64,000 nt of DNA from Sphingomonas sp. Leaf412 (GCF_001425405.1 NZ_LMQP01000003.1:1131678-1195677), one strand, 5' to 3'; shown: positions 33,241 through 42,161, counted from the stretch's first letter. Made by a program: numbers and translations. The notes: a model not told the origin generated them from the sequence alone.

Positions 33241-34551
33241 ATGGCCGACCTGTTCGCGGGCATCGAACCCGCGCCCTCCCCCGCCGCACCCGCCGAGGAT
33301 GCGCCGCTCGCCGATCGTCTGCGGCCCGCAACGCTGACCGAGGTCGTGGGGCAGGAGCATCTGACCGGGCCGGATGGCACCATCGGCCGGATGGTCGCGG
33401 CGGGGCGGCTGTCGTCGATGATACTGTGGGGACCGCCGGGGACGGGCAAGACGACGATCGCGCGGCTGCTGGCGGATGCGGTCGATCTGCGCTTCACCGC
33501 GATCTCCGCGGTGTTCTCCGGCGTCGCGGACCTGAAGAAGGCGTTCGCGGAGGCGCGCGACCATGCGAAGACCGGCAAGCGGACGTTGCTGTTCGTGGAC
33601 GAGATCCACCGCTTCAACCGCGCGCAGCAGGACGGCTTCCTGCCGTATGTCGAGGACGGCACGGTCACGCTGGTCGGCGCGACGACGGAGAATCCGTCGT
33701 TCGAGCTGAACGCCGCGCTGTTGAGCCGGGCGCAGGTGCTGATCCTCCAGCGGCTGGACCGCGATGCGCTGGAGCAGTTGATCGCACGAGCGGAGGCGGT
33801 GGAGGCGCGTCCCCTGCCCCTCACCCCGCCCGCGCGCGATGCGCTGGTCGCGAGTGCGGACGGCGACGGGCGGTTCCTGCTGAACCAGGTGGAGACGTTG
33901 TTCTCGGTCGACATCGCCGCGCCGCTGGAGCCCGCGGAACTGTCGTCCTTCCTGCAACGCCGCGTCGCGGTGTACGACAAGGATCGGGAGGGGCATTACA
34001 ACCTCATCAGCGCGCTCCACAAATCGATCCGAGGGTCCGATCCGCAGGCCGCTCTCTATTATCTCGCCCGGATGCTCACCGCGGGGGAGGAACCGCTGTA
34101 CCTGCTCCGCCGCCTGACGCGCGCCGCGGTGGAGGATATCGGGCTGGCCGATCCGCAGGCGCTGGTCCAGTGCATCGCGGCGAAGGATACCTACGACTTC
34201 CTCGGCTCGCCGGAGGGGGAACTGGCGATCGTGCAGGCGTGCCTGTACCTCGCCACCGCGCCCAAATCGAACGCGACCTACATGGCGCAGAAGAAGGCGT
34301 GGCGATCGGCGAAGGAGACTGGTTCGCTGATGCCCCCCGCCAACATCCTGAACGCGCCGACGAAGCTGATGAAGCAGATCGGCTATGGCGCAGGCTACGA
34401 ATACGATCACGATGCGGAGGGCGGCTTTTCGGGCGCGAACTACTGGCCCGACGAACTGCCGCCGCAGGTCTATTACGAACCGACGGAGCGCGGGTTCGAG
34501 AAGCGCTTGGCCGAGCGGCTGGCCTATTGGGACGAGCGGCGTGGCCGCTGA
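33241..34551 (+). CDS. rarA: Replication-associated recombination protein RarA (MgsA)
   Basis: A 436-residue clamp-loader-like AAA+ ATPase that acts at stalled replication forks. It starts MADLFAGIEPAP, has LADRLRPATLTEVVGQEHL, Walker A GPPGTGKTT, Walker B LLFVDEIHRFNRAQQD, sensor GATTENPSF, and the C-terminal MgsA tetramerisation region (AEGGFSGANYWPDELPPQVY). Full family length. The ATG at 33241 is the family start, although the frame runs open far upstream. The gene downstream, 45 bp away on the same strand, is a possible nuclease-fold protein. Confidence 0.94.
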   Translation: MADLFAGIEPAPSPAAPAEDAPLADRLRPATLTEVVGQEHLTGPDGTIGRMVAAGRLSSMILWGPPGTGKTTIARLLADAVDLRFTAISAVFSGVADLKKAFAEARDHAKTGKRTLLFVDEIHRFNRAQQDGFLPYVEDGTVTLVGATTENPSFELNAALLSRAQVLILQRLDRDALEQLIARAEAVEARPLPLTPPARDALVASADGDGRFLLNQVETLFSVDIAAPLEPAELSSFLQRRVAVYDKDREGHYNLISALHKSIRGSDPQAALYYLARMLTAGEEPLYLLRRLTRAAVEDIGLADPQALVQCIAAKDTYDFLGSPEGELAIVQACLYLATAPKSNATYMAQKKAWRSAKETGSLMPPANILNAPTKLMKQIGYGAGYEYDHDAEGGFSGANYWPDELPPQVYYEPTERGFEKRLAERLAYWDERRGR

Positions 34552-34596
34552 TCGCGGACGCGACGACGGTAGTGCGCGGGGCGCGCGGGATCGTCG

Positions 34597-35469
34597 GTGA
34601 TCGCCGCAGACCGGCTCCGTCATTTCGCCGCCGTCGACTGGTCGGGCGCGGTGGGGCAGCGACAACGCGGCATTGCGGTGGCGATTTGCGGCACCGATGG
34701 CGCGCCGGCGCTGGTGCGGCCGGGGCATGTGTGGTCGCGCGCCGAGGTCCTCGACTGGCTGAACGACGGACTGCCGGTCGATACGCTGGTCGGACTGGAC
34801 CTGGGGATCGCCCTGCCGTTCGTCGATCGCGCCGCCTATTTTCCCGGCTGGACCGAAAGTCCGCCGGACGCGCGTGCGTTGTGGGCGCTGGTCGATCGCC
34901 TGTGCGCGGACGACGCGGATCTTTCGGCGGGCAGCTTCGTCGCGCACGAACAGGCGTCCCGCCATTTCCGGCGGCACGGCGGACGCGTCGGGGACCTGTT
35001 CCAGCCCGGGCGCGGACGATTGCGCGCGACCGAACACGCGCAGGCGGCAGCGGGACTGAACCCCTGTTCCAACCTCAACCTCGTCGGCGCGGCGCAGGTC
35101 GGCAAGTCCAGCCTGACCGGGATGCGCGTGCTGCACCGCTTGCCGCGCACCGTCGCGATCTGGCCCTTCGACCCGGTGCCCGCGGCGGGACCGGTGGTGG
35201 TGGAAATCTACACTGCGCTGGCCGCGATCGCCGCGGGACGACGCAAGGGCCGGGCGAAGATGCGGACCGCCGCCGACCTCGATACCGCGCTGATCGCGAT
35301 CGGCAGCCCGCCTTCGGACCTGGCCGACCCCGTCAGCGACCATCAGTGCGACGCCCTGCTGACGGCGGCATGGTTGCGCACCGTCGCCCACGATCCGCGA
35401 TCGTGGCGACCGGCGGGCATGACCCGGGAAGTGGCCGCGACCGAAGGCTGGACCTTCGGCGTCGGTTGA
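34597..35469 (+). CDS. Uncharacterised protein, possible RNase H/RuvC-like fold
   Basis: A 290-residue protein starting with GTG. I do not recognise a named family with certainty. Its pattern of acidic residues fits an RNase H-like (DUF429-type) fold: Asp14 in HFAAVDWSG at the end of the first strand, Asp68 in LVGLDLGIALPF, and Asp248/Asp252 in DHQCDALLTAAWLR near the end, the place of the last catalytic Asp in RuvC-like proteins. There is no signal peptide or membrane segment. It follows rarA by 45 bp and may be co-transcribed. Nuclease activity is only inferred. Confidence 0.6.
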   Translation: MIAADRLRHFAAVDWSGAVGQRQRGIAVAICGTDGAPALVRPGHVWSRAEVLDWLNDGLPVDTLVGLDLGIALPFVDRAAYFPGWTESPPDARALWALVDRLCADDADLSAGSFVAHEQASRHFRRHGGRVGDLFQPGRGRLRATEHAQAAAGLNPCSNLNLVGAAQVGKSSLTGMRVLHRLPRTVAIWPFDPVPAAGPVVVEIYTALAAIAAGRRKGRAKMRTAADLDTALIAIGSPPSDLADPVSDHQCDALLTAAWLRTVAHDPRSWRPAGMTREVAATEGWTFGVG

Positions 35470-35491
35470 CGCATGGGAGCGCGCGCGGATG

Positions 35492-35567
35492 GCCGGTTTA
35501 GCTCAGCTGGTAGAGCAGCGGTTTTGTAAACCGAAGGTCGCGGGTTCGATTCCTGCAACCGGCACCA
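35492..35567 (+). tRNA. tRNA-Thr (anticodon UGU)
   Basis: A 76-nt cloverleaf with encoded CCA. The acceptor arms GCCGGTT and AACCGGC pair fully, the D arm is GCTC/GAGC, and the anticodon arm is GCGGT-TTTGTAA-ACCGA, giving anticodon UGU (reads ACA). The T loop is TTCGATT. No repeat of its 3' end or integrase lies nearby, so it is not serving as an island attachment site here. Confidence 0.96.
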
Positions 35568-35702
35568 CGCCCGACATGGTCGCGATTGCCCGTTATGGCA
35601 CGTTTCGTTCGAAAATGGACAGACGCGCCGTTGCGACCGCCGTTCATCTCGCGGAAAGGATCGTCCGGCCGGTACCTCTACCGGCGCTTTGGGGGTCATG
35701 AC

Positions 35703-36353
35703 ATGTTCACGAACAAGCTGGCGATCGCCGCCGCGACGCTGCTGTTTTCCGCTGCCGGTGCCACCGGCGCGTCGGCCGCCACGCTCACGACGCCGCTCGC
35801 CGGCGGTAACGGCCAGAGCGGTATCATGTTCGACGTGACCGTGGGCAGCGCGGCGCTGACGCTGCAATCGCTCGGCATCAACGTCCAGAGTGGGACGTAC
35901 ACGTTCGAATTCTACACGATCGACGGTGGCATCGGGGCCAACACCTCGAACGCGTCGGCGTGGACCCTGCGCAACACGCTGTCGAACGTCATCGGCGCCG
36001 GGGCGGGCAATCTGACCGGCCTAGACATCAGCGATTTCGGCGTGGCCGCCGGATCGACGATCGGCCTGTACATCACCACCACGGGCCCCACCGACTTGGA
36101 ATATACGAACGGCACCGCGGTCGGCGATGTCGTGGCGAGCGACGGGGCGCTGTCGATCCTGACCGGTTACGGCAAGGCGTATCCGTTCGCCGCGACCTTC
36201 TCGCCGCGCAACTTCAACGGCTCGATCACCTACGCCCTGGCAGGCGGCGTGCCGGAGCCGACGACGTGGGCGCTGATGATCCTGGGCATGGGCGCCGTCG
36301 GTGGGGCGATGCGTCGGCGCAGTGCGGTCGCGACGCGGATCGCCGCGGCCTGA
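35703..36353 (+). CDS. Exported PEPxxWA-CTERM protein of unknown function
   Basis: A 216-residue protein with a signal peptide ending ATGASAA, a mature domain of beta-rich, Gly/Thr/Ser-rich sequence (VTVGSAALTLQSLGINVQSG, LYITTTGPTDLEYTNG), and a C-terminal sorting signal VPEPTTWALMILGMGAVGGA with a terminal Arg cluster. Such proteins are exported, anchored and probably processed by an exosortase system tied to exopolysaccharide. The beta-rich part may bind polysaccharide or protein. Its start ATG at 35703 is preceded by GGGGGTC. A terminator follows. Confidence 0.82.
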   Translation: MFTNKLAIAAATLLFSAAGATGASAATLTTPLAGGNGQSGIMFDVTVGSAALTLQSLGINVQSGTYTFEFYTIDGGIGANTSNASAWTLRNTLSNVIGAGAGNLTGLDISDFGVAAGSTIGLYITTTGPTDLEYTNGTAVGDVVASDGALSILTGYGKAYPFAATFSPRNFNGSITYALAGGVPEPTTWALMILGMGAVGGAMRRRSAVATRIAAA

Positions 36354-36370
36354 TCGGATCGACGACGGAG

Positions 36371-36403
36371 CGCCGCCGATCGAAAGGTCGGCGGCGTCTT
36401 CCT
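36371..36403 (+). terminator. Terminator after the PEP-CTERM gene
   Basis: A 9-bp perfect stem (CGCCGCCGA and TCGGCGGCG) with an 8-nt loop containing GAAA is followed by TCTTCCTGT. The T-run is interrupted but the position, 18 bp after the stop, is right. Confidence 0.6.
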
Positions 36404-36438
36404 GTCACGGCGTGGGCGATGGCCCGGCCCGGTCGGTG

Positions 36439-37113
36439 TCAGAGCGTGGCGGCGATGGCCCGCGCGGCGGCATCCGGATCGTCGGCCCGGGTGATCGGGC
36501 GACCGACCACCAGGATCGAGGCGCCGTCGTCCAGCGCCTGCCGCGGGGTAACCACGCGTTTCTGATCGCCCGCGGCGCCGTCCGCGGGGCGCACACCGGG
36601 AACGACGAAATAGCCCTTCGGCCAGATGCCGTGCGCGGCCTTCACCTCCGCACCGGAACACACGATCCCGTCCAGTCCCGATTCGCGGGCAAGATCGGCG
36701 AGCCGCAGGACATGGTCGTGCGCGCTACCCGTCACGCCCGTCGCGGCCAGGTCCGCCTCGTCCAGGCTGGTCAGCATGGTCACCGCCACGACTTTCGTAT
36801 CGGGATGCGCCGCGGCCTTCGCATCCTCCAGCATCGCGCGGCCGCCGCTGGCATGGACCGTCAGGATCGCGGGCGCCAGCGGCGCCAGCGCCTGGACCGC
36901 CTTCGCCACGGTATTGGGAATGTCGTGGAGTTTCAGGTCCAGGAACACGGGCAGGCCCAGTTCCTCCATCGCCCGGATCCCGGCGGGGCCGTTGGCGGCG
37001 AAGAATTCCAGTCCCAGCTTCACGCCGCCGACATGATGGCGGACCCTGGTCGCGAGAGTTCGCGCACGATCCAGATCGGGCGTATCGAGGGCGACGAAGA
37101 TGCGGTTCGACAT
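36439..37113 (-). CDS. pyrF: Orotidine 5'-phosphate decarboxylase
   Basis: A 224-residue TIM-barrel enzyme forming UMP, the last step of pyrimidine synthesis. The N terminus is MSNRIFVALDTPDLDRA; the catalytic segment FLDLKLHDIPNTV has the D-x-K-x2-D pattern, and the phosphate-gripping loop ends in VVGRPITRADDP. It overlaps the lapA-type gene by one base (TGATG), an order (lapA-pyrF) common in proteobacteria. Confidence 0.95.
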   Translation of the reverse strand: MSNRIFVALDTPDLDRARTLATRVRHHVGGVKLGLEFFAANGPAGIRAMEELGLPVFLDLKLHDIPNTVAKAVQALAPLAPAILTVHASGGRAMLEDAKAAAHPDTKVVAVTMLTSLDEADLAATGVTGSAHDHVLRLADLARESGLDGIVCSGAEVKAAHGIWPKGYFVVPGVRPADGAAGDQKRVVTPRQALDDGASILVVGRPITRADDPDAAARAIAATL

Positions 37114-37466
37114 CAGGCGACTCCCGGCGGCACGGCGCTGGGCACCGCGACCGGCGCGGGCGGGGCCGGCTCGTCCTCCTCGATCGGCATCGGATCGGTC
37201 GCGCGCGAAGCGTTGATCGTGCGTTCCGTTTCCAGCGCACGCTCCGCGATCGACAGCCGCTGCCGCAGCCGCCAGCGGACGAGATGCTGGTAGATCAACG
37301 TCGGAAGGAAGCCGAGCAGGAAGGTGGCGACCAGCAGCAGCGGCAGGTTCACCTCCGCCACCAGCCCGCCGAACAGCTGGATCGACACCGTGGTCCAGTT
37401 GCCGAACGTGAAAACCGCGGCGACGAACACCAGCAGGCACCAGAACAGGATCTTGAGGAACTGCAT
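37113..37466 (-). CDS. LapA-domain (DUF1049) inner-membrane protein
   Basis: A 117-residue protein. It starts MQFLKILFWCLLVFVAAVFT, a first hydrophobic helix, then FGNWTTVSIQLFGG and a second helix with LLLVATFLLGFLPTLIYQ, followed by a basic coiled segment and a Pro/Ala-rich tail. In E. coli LapA partners LapB in controlling lipopolysaccharide synthesis through FtsH/LpxC; the same role is plausible but LapB is not encoded here. The ATG at 37466 is chosen because a start upstream would add non-family sequence. The gap 37467-37608 shows no feature. Confidence 0.82.
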   Translation of the reverse strand: MQFLKILFWCLLVFVAAVFTFGNWTTVSIQLFGGLVAEVNLPLLLVATFLLGFLPTLIYQHLVRWRLRQRLSIAERALETERTINASRATDPMPIEEDEPAPPAPVAVPSAVPPGVA

Positions 37467-37608
37467 CGCGACGGAGGCTAAGGGAGCCGGGCGCGGATTG
37501 CCAGCCCCCACGGTCCGGGGCGTCCCCGCCGGCCTCGCCCGGGACGAACGCCAGCCGGCGGCCGGGCCGCGTCGGACCGGGACGGTATCGACCCCACCGC
37601 GGCTCGCC

Positions 37609-39915
37609 TCACCCGATCTCCCGACGCAGCGACGCGATCAGGTCCGTCGCGGTGCGCAGGCGCGCCTCCTCCTCGTCCAGGATCGCCAGGAACGCCCCCC
37701 GCTTCACCGCCGCGACACGGCCCGGCTTCAACCGGGCGTCGCCGGGCAGCGAGGAGACGAGGATGTCGACCATCCGCTCCGCGCCGTGCAGGCGCCCCCA
37801 CAGATAGTCGTTCTCGCGATAGGCGCGGCTGAAGAACGCGCCGAAACTGTTGAACTGGATGCCCTTCAACGTCGCCTCCGCCCCGCCCTCGCGGATCGAG
37901 CGGGCGTCGTCGGGGCTGATCCGGTCGACCTTGATCGGATCGTATTCGTCCACCCCCTCCCCCTGGAGCAACGGCAGCGCGGCGACGTCGAAATAGGGGA
38001 AGCCCAGGTAATTCAGCAGCATCGGGCGCCGGATCTCGCGCGGCAGGACCGCGAGCGCGGCGGCGATACGCTCGTCGGTCGCGGCGTCCAGGCCGGTGAG
38101 GTCGAGCGCCGCGGCGAGTTCGTCCAATACGGGACCGGCATCGCCGCGCACCGCGCGCACCGCCCCGCGCAGGCCCGCATGATAGCGCGCGTCCTTGCGC
38201 GTGACATAATCGGTCAGGGAAGCGAAGATGGCTTCCCGCAGGGGTGCCAGCGCCTCGTCGTCGGGGCCGCCCTCCACCTCGCCCAGCCGACGCGCGAGCA
38301 GGCGAAGGCGCCGGATGCGGAAGCCGAGATCGAACGTGCGCAGGAACGCGATCATCGCCGCGCTGGCGCCGCCGGCGTGGATCGCGTCGTCGACCACCCC
38401 GCGCGCCGCCATCGCGGCATCGATCGCGGTGCGCGTGCGGCCCCAGCGCTGCGGGCCCGTTTCGCCGCCGATCGCGTGGAGCAGGTCCGCGACGAAATCG
38501 ACCACGCCGGCGGCCTTCAGGTTGCCGTAGCCGGCATAGGCATAGCCCGCGCGGTCCGCCGCCGCCTGCTGCGCGCGCCGCCGCCACGCCACCAGCCGCG
38601 CGGGCGTCGGGCGGTCGAGGAACAGCGTCCGCCCGAACAGCGCCTCGATCTCCGCCTCCACCTGCGGGCGGATCGCGGCCATGATCGCGCGCATCCGTTC
38701 GATTACCTGGGTCCGCGCGGCGATCGCCTCCAGGTTGTCGCGGATCGGCTGGTGACGGGGCAATTCGCTGATCGCGCCGAGGATCGTCTGGAAGAAGCCG
38801 GGCACCCCGCCGTCGCCCTCCCCCCGCCCCGCGGTCAGCCCCAGCTTGAAGCCCGGCGAGGGATCGACGTACACGAACCGGCGATCGACCTGCCGCCGCG
38901 CCGGGCGCTCGCGCAGCGCGTCGATCGCGGGACGGAACGGACGGTTGGCCAGCACGGAGCCGTCGATCAGGACCGCCTTCTCCGCCGCCCCCGCCGCCGA
39001 CTGGCGCGGCAGGATGCGGCGAAGGAAGGCATCGCGACCGGGCCACCCGCGTTCGCGCTTGCGCAGCACCCCGTCCAGTTCGACGACGGTGAAGGGCGGA
39101 AAGGCGCCCGGGAAGCTGGACGTCGCGCGCGCCGCGAAGGCGAGTTCGGCGGCATCGGCCAGCGTCTCGCACGGGGTGCCGTCGTCGCTGAACGTCACGA
39201 CCAGGCGATGCTCCGTCTCCAGCACCTCGGGCGGGGAATGGAGCCGCAGCCGTTCGGGATGGCCGGTGAAGTCGGTGACGGTCACGAACAGGTCGAGCTT
39301 CTGCCCCGGCGGCAGCAGGCGCGGGCCGCGCGGCGCCGCCGCCATGGCCTCGAACGCCTCCAGCAGCCGGGTCGTGAACCCCGGACCGCTGAACGGCGGT
39401 TCGAACCAGCGCGAACGGACGAAATGCGACAGTTTCGCCCGCACCTCCTCCCGCGTGGCCTCCTCCAGCTCGTCCAGCTTGTCCGCGCTGCGCCCCGCCG
39501 CCATCCACGCCAGCGGCAGCGCCCAGACCTTGGAGAAGCGCGACGATGGGGCGGCATCGCTGTCGATCAACTGCTCGACGTCGGCATGGTCGAGCCACAG
39601 GTCGGTCAGCGGGTCCAGGCTGTGTCCCGCGGATATCGCCTGCGCCAGGAAGATGCCGTTGATCCCGCCCGCGCTCGCCCCGGCGACGATATCGGGCATC
39701 ACGCGCAGCTTCAGCCCCGCCTCCTGCGCGATCGTCTCCAGCAACCCGGCATAGACCGCGGCGCTGCCCGTCAGCGTGTCCCCCGCCGCCGCGGCGCGGC
39801 TCGCACGCGCGACGTGCCAGACCTCCTTCGTGATGCCGTGCATGTACACCGCCAAGCTGATCCCGCCGTAGCAGACCAGCGCCAGCCGCAATTCCTTCTC
39901 GCGTGCGCCCGTCAT
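37609..39915 (-). CDS. Patatin-like phospholipase (TIGR03607-type)
   Basis: A 768-residue patatin-related protein. The N terminus reads ELRLALVCYGGISLAVYMHG (an oxyanion glycine segment) and the nucleophile elbow is DIVAGASAGGINGIF (G-x-S-x-G). ALIDGSV-like sequence KAVLIDGSVLANRPF carries the dyad Asp. A long alpha-helical C-terminal half follows that is not catalytic in known patatins. There is no signal peptide, so it is cytoplasmic or membrane-peripheral. It follows an EEP-family protein by 10 bp on the same strand. Acyl-hydrolase activity on phospholipids is likely; substrate unknown. Confidence 0.87.
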   Translation of the reverse strand: MTGAREKELRLALVCYGGISLAVYMHGITKEVWHVARASRAAAAGDTLTGSAAVYAGLLETIAQEAGLKLRVMPDIVAGASAGGINGIFLAQAISAGHSLDPLTDLWLDHADVEQLIDSDAAPSSRFSKVWALPLAWMAAGRSADKLDELEEATREEVRAKLSHFVRSRWFEPPFSGPGFTTRLLEAFEAMAAAPRGPRLLPPGQKLDLFVTVTDFTGHPERLRLHSPPEVLETEHRLVVTFSDDGTPCETLADAAELAFAARATSSFPGAFPPFTVVELDGVLRKRERGWPGRDAFLRRILPRQSAAGAAEKAVLIDGSVLANRPFRPAIDALRERPARRQVDRRFVYVDPSPGFKLGLTAGRGEGDGGVPGFFQTILGAISELPRHQPIRDNLEAIAARTQVIERMRAIMAAIRPQVEAEIEALFGRTLFLDRPTPARLVAWRRRAQQAAADRAGYAYAGYGNLKAAGVVDFVADLLHAIGGETGPQRWGRTRTAIDAAMAARGVVDDAIHAGGASAAMIAFLRTFDLGFRIRRLRLLARRLGEVEGGPDDEALAPLREAIFASLTDYVTRKDARYHAGLRGAVRAVRGDAGPVLDELAAALDLTGLDAATDERIAAALAVLPREIRRPMLLNYLGFPYFDVAALPLLQGEGVDEYDPIKVDRISPDDARSIREGGAEATLKGIQFNSFGAFFSRAYRENDYLWGRLHGAERMVDILVSSLPGDARLKPGRVAAVKRGAFLAILDEEEARLRTATDLIASLRREIG

Positions 39916-39925
39916 CGCCCCGGCC

Positions 39926-40624
39926 TCACGCCGACAGCTCCGCCCAGATCGGCAGGTGGTCCGATGCGACCCGCGACGCCGCGCTGCTGTGGACGCCGCA
40001 ATCCGTCACCTGCAACTCGCGCGACACCATGATGCGGTCCAGCCGTGCGATCGGACGGCGGGCGTGGAACGACGGCCCGGTCTCCGCGAAGCGATAGTCC
40101 GCGCCGAAATCGCGCAGGCAGCCCGACGCCCGCGACCATTCGTTCAGGTCGCCCATCATGACCGTGGGATAGGGATGCGATCGCGTGGCGATATGGGTCA
40201 GTATCGCATGCGCCTGCCGACGTCGCCACAGGCCCGACAGGTCGAGATGCATCCCGACCACGCGCACGACCATGCCGCCGGCCAGCCTGACGTCGCACAT
40301 CACCGCGCCGCGCGGTTCCAGCGACGGCAGGTGCACCGCCTCGCACGCGATCACCTGTGCCGACCGGCGGATCAGGATGGCGTTGCCGTGCCAGCCCATG
40401 CTGGCGGCGCGCATCCCGAAATCGACCGATTTCCAGTCGCCATGCTCTTCCAGCACGTGCGGCGTCAGGATCGCCGCCCGGCGGCCGAAACGCTGGTCCG
40501 CCTCCTGCAACGCGATCACGTCGGCATCGATCTCGCGCAGGACCTGCACGACCCGCTCCGGATTGCGGCGGCGGTCCGTGCCGACCGCCTTGTGCATGTT
40601 GTAGCTCGCGACCTTGATCTTCAT
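39926..40624 (-). CDS. Endonuclease/exonuclease/phosphatase (EEP) family hydrolase
   Basis: A 232-residue metal-dependent hydrolase: IKVASYNMHKAVGTDRR (Asn site), DVIALQEADQRFG (metal Glu), GMHLDLSG, VMMGDLNEWS (catalytic Asp/Asn), and the terminal VASDHLPIWAEL (Asp-His). All EEP catalytic positions are present. It resembles YbhP, which in enteric bacteria accompanies a cardiolipin synthase, so the substrate may be a phospholipid head group rather than DNA. Its 10-bp spacing from the patatin gene supports a joint role in lipid turnover. The gap 40625-40720 holds no gene. Confidence 0.86.
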   Translation of the reverse strand: MKIKVASYNMHKAVGTDRRRNPERVVQVLREIDADVIALQEADQRFGRRAAILTPHVLEEHGDWKSVDFGMRAASMGWHGNAILIRRSAQVIACEAVHLPSLEPRGAVMCDVRLAGGMVVRVVGMHLDLSGLWRRRQAHAILTHIATRSHPYPTVMMGDLNEWSRASGCLRDFGADYRFAETGPSFHARRPIARLDRIMVSRELQVTDCGVHSSAASRVASDHLPIWAELSA

Positions 40625-40720
40625 GTCCGATGCGTAACGACAGGATCGCCGGGCGGTTGCACCGGCCGCCCCCGCCCGTCGCGACGACACGAGCCGGTCG
40701 GGATCATGGATCGGCGGAGG

Positions 40721-41905
40721 CTATGGCGCCAGCATCCATCCCGCGACACCGCCCGCCGCGAGGATCGCGGGCGTCACCCATGCGCCCTTTACACGCCATG
40801 CGACCGCGAGCGCGACGACGAACAGGGCCATCGCGATCGCGGGATGCGCGACGCGGCTCGCGGTGGCCGCCGCCAATTGCAGGAAGGTCGCGGCGATGAT
40901 CCCCACCACCGCCGCCGCCACGCCTTCCAGCAGGCGATGCAGCGCGGGATTCTCGACCAATGCCTCCAGCCGTTCGAACAGGATCAGCGAGAAGGCGAAG
41001 GCGGGGAGGAACATCCCCGCAGTGATCGCGAGCGCGCCCCACGGCCCGCCTGCGACATAGCCGACGAACGTGGCGAAGATCACGAGCGGCGCGGGCAGCA
41101 GCCCCGCCAGCGCGATCCCGTCGAGGAAGGTCGCATCGCCGACCCATCCCCGCCCGACCGTGTCGGCGCGGACATAGGGAATGGCGGTATAGGCGCCGCC
41201 GAAGGTCAGCAAACCACCCTTCAACCCCGCGAGGAACAGTGCGGGCAGCGTCACGGGCGCGGCGGTAACGGGGATGGTGGCGATCGTCATGCCGTTATCG
41301 CGCAGGACGACCGCGACGAGGATCGCCAGCGTTACCAGCGCGCCCGCTACCACCGGTCGCGCCGCTAGCGCATAGGCCGCGCCCCCCGCCAGCAGCGGGA
41401 TCCAGAACGGCACGCCCAGCAGCGTGGCGACGAGACTGCCGAGCGCGATCCCTGCGAGCAGGCGGTCCAGCACGACATGTTGCCCGATCCGCACCACCGC
41501 GCGCAGGATGACGGCGAGTACGACGACCTGCACGCCCAGCAGGACTCCCGCCAGCACCGGATCGCCGACGACGAACGTGACATAGGCCCATCCCGCCATC
41601 AGCATCAGCAACAGGCCCGGCAGCATGAACCCCAGTCCCGCGAGCAATCCGCCGATCCGTCCGCGCGCGATCATGCCCAGGTGGACGCACAATTCGTGCG
41701 CCTCGGGTCCCGGCAGGACCTGCAACACCGCCAGCAACCGGTTGAAGCGCGCCGGCGCGATCCAGCGCTCCTCCTCCACCAGCGCCTGTCGCACCATCGC
41801 GATCTGCGCCACCGGCCCGCCGAAGGCGAGCAGACCGAAGCGCAGGAACTTCAGGAACAGCGCAGGCAGGGAGAGGTCGGGTGGAGACGTGTCGGTGTCG
41901 GTCAT
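40721..41905 (-). CDS. chrA: Chromate transporter, two-domain form
   Basis: A 394-residue CHR-family membrane protein. Two homologous halves are visible: FLRFGLLAFGGPVAQIAMVR with VLPGPEAHELCVHLG, and FLAGLKGGLLTFGGAYTAIP with LAGLLPAPLVIFATFVGY. ChrA exports chromate using the proton-motive force and gives chromate resistance; the family is also tied to sulfate. The ATG at 41905 has GGGAGGGG close upstream, which fixes it over a start seven codons earlier. No chrB regulator is adjacent. Confidence 0.9.
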   Translation of the reverse strand: MTDTDTSPPDLSLPALFLKFLRFGLLAFGGPVAQIAMVRQALVEEERWIAPARFNRLLAVLQVLPGPEAHELCVHLGMIARGRIGGLLAGLGFMLPGLLLMLMAGWAYVTFVVGDPVLAGVLLGVQVVVLAVILRAVVRIGQHVVLDRLLAGIALGSLVATLLGVPFWIPLLAGGAAYALAARPVVAGALVTLAILVAVVLRDNGMTIATIPVTAAPVTLPALFLAGLKGGLLTFGGAYTAIPYVRADTVGRGWVGDATFLDGIALAGLLPAPLVIFATFVGYVAGGPWGALAITAGMFLPAFAFSLILFERLEALVENPALHRLLEGVAAAVVGIIAATFLQLAAATASRVAHPAIAMALFVVALAVAWRVKGAWVTPAILAAGGVAGWMLAP

Positions 41906-42052
41906 GCTGCCCCTCCCGTTTGCCAACTGCGCCTCAGATGGAAGCAGGCGGCAGGAGAGTGGGAAGGCAGACGGACCGCAACGAGCTTTTGCTTGACCCG
42001 CCTAAATGCGACCCGTGCCGGGCGGTGGCGGGGGCGGATGCCACGCACACGC

Positions 42053-42147
42053 CGTCACCCCGGGCTCGTCCCGGGGTCCACCGTGCACGGGGCCTCGAAC
42101 CGGCGACCGCGCGGCCCGGTGGATGCCGGGACCAGCCCGGCATGACG
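42053..42147. repeat. Palindromic repeat, CGTCACCCCGG family
   Basis: The left arm CGTCACCCCGGGCTCGTCCC and right arm (ending GACCAGCCCGGCATGACG) are imperfect complements around a core of about 40 bp with CCACCG/CGGTGG inner arms. It fills the gap after pckA (42 bp of the 255-bp region 41906-42161 on either side show no gene). The family is common between genes in sphingomonads. Confidence 0.8.
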
Positions 42148-42161
42148 ACGACAGGTCGCCG

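Noticed and set aside
32494..35391. A single 965-codon minus-strand frame from the PadR regulator back through rarA
   Set aside because: Only the last 191 codons (the PadR gene) match a family; the rest is antisense to rarA and the next gene. The start at 33069 gives the full regulator.
35492..36353. tRNA-Thr as the attachment site of a genomic island
   Set aside because: No integrase, no direct repeat of the tRNA 3' end, and downstream genes (PEP-CTERM protein, pyrF) look like ordinary chromosome.
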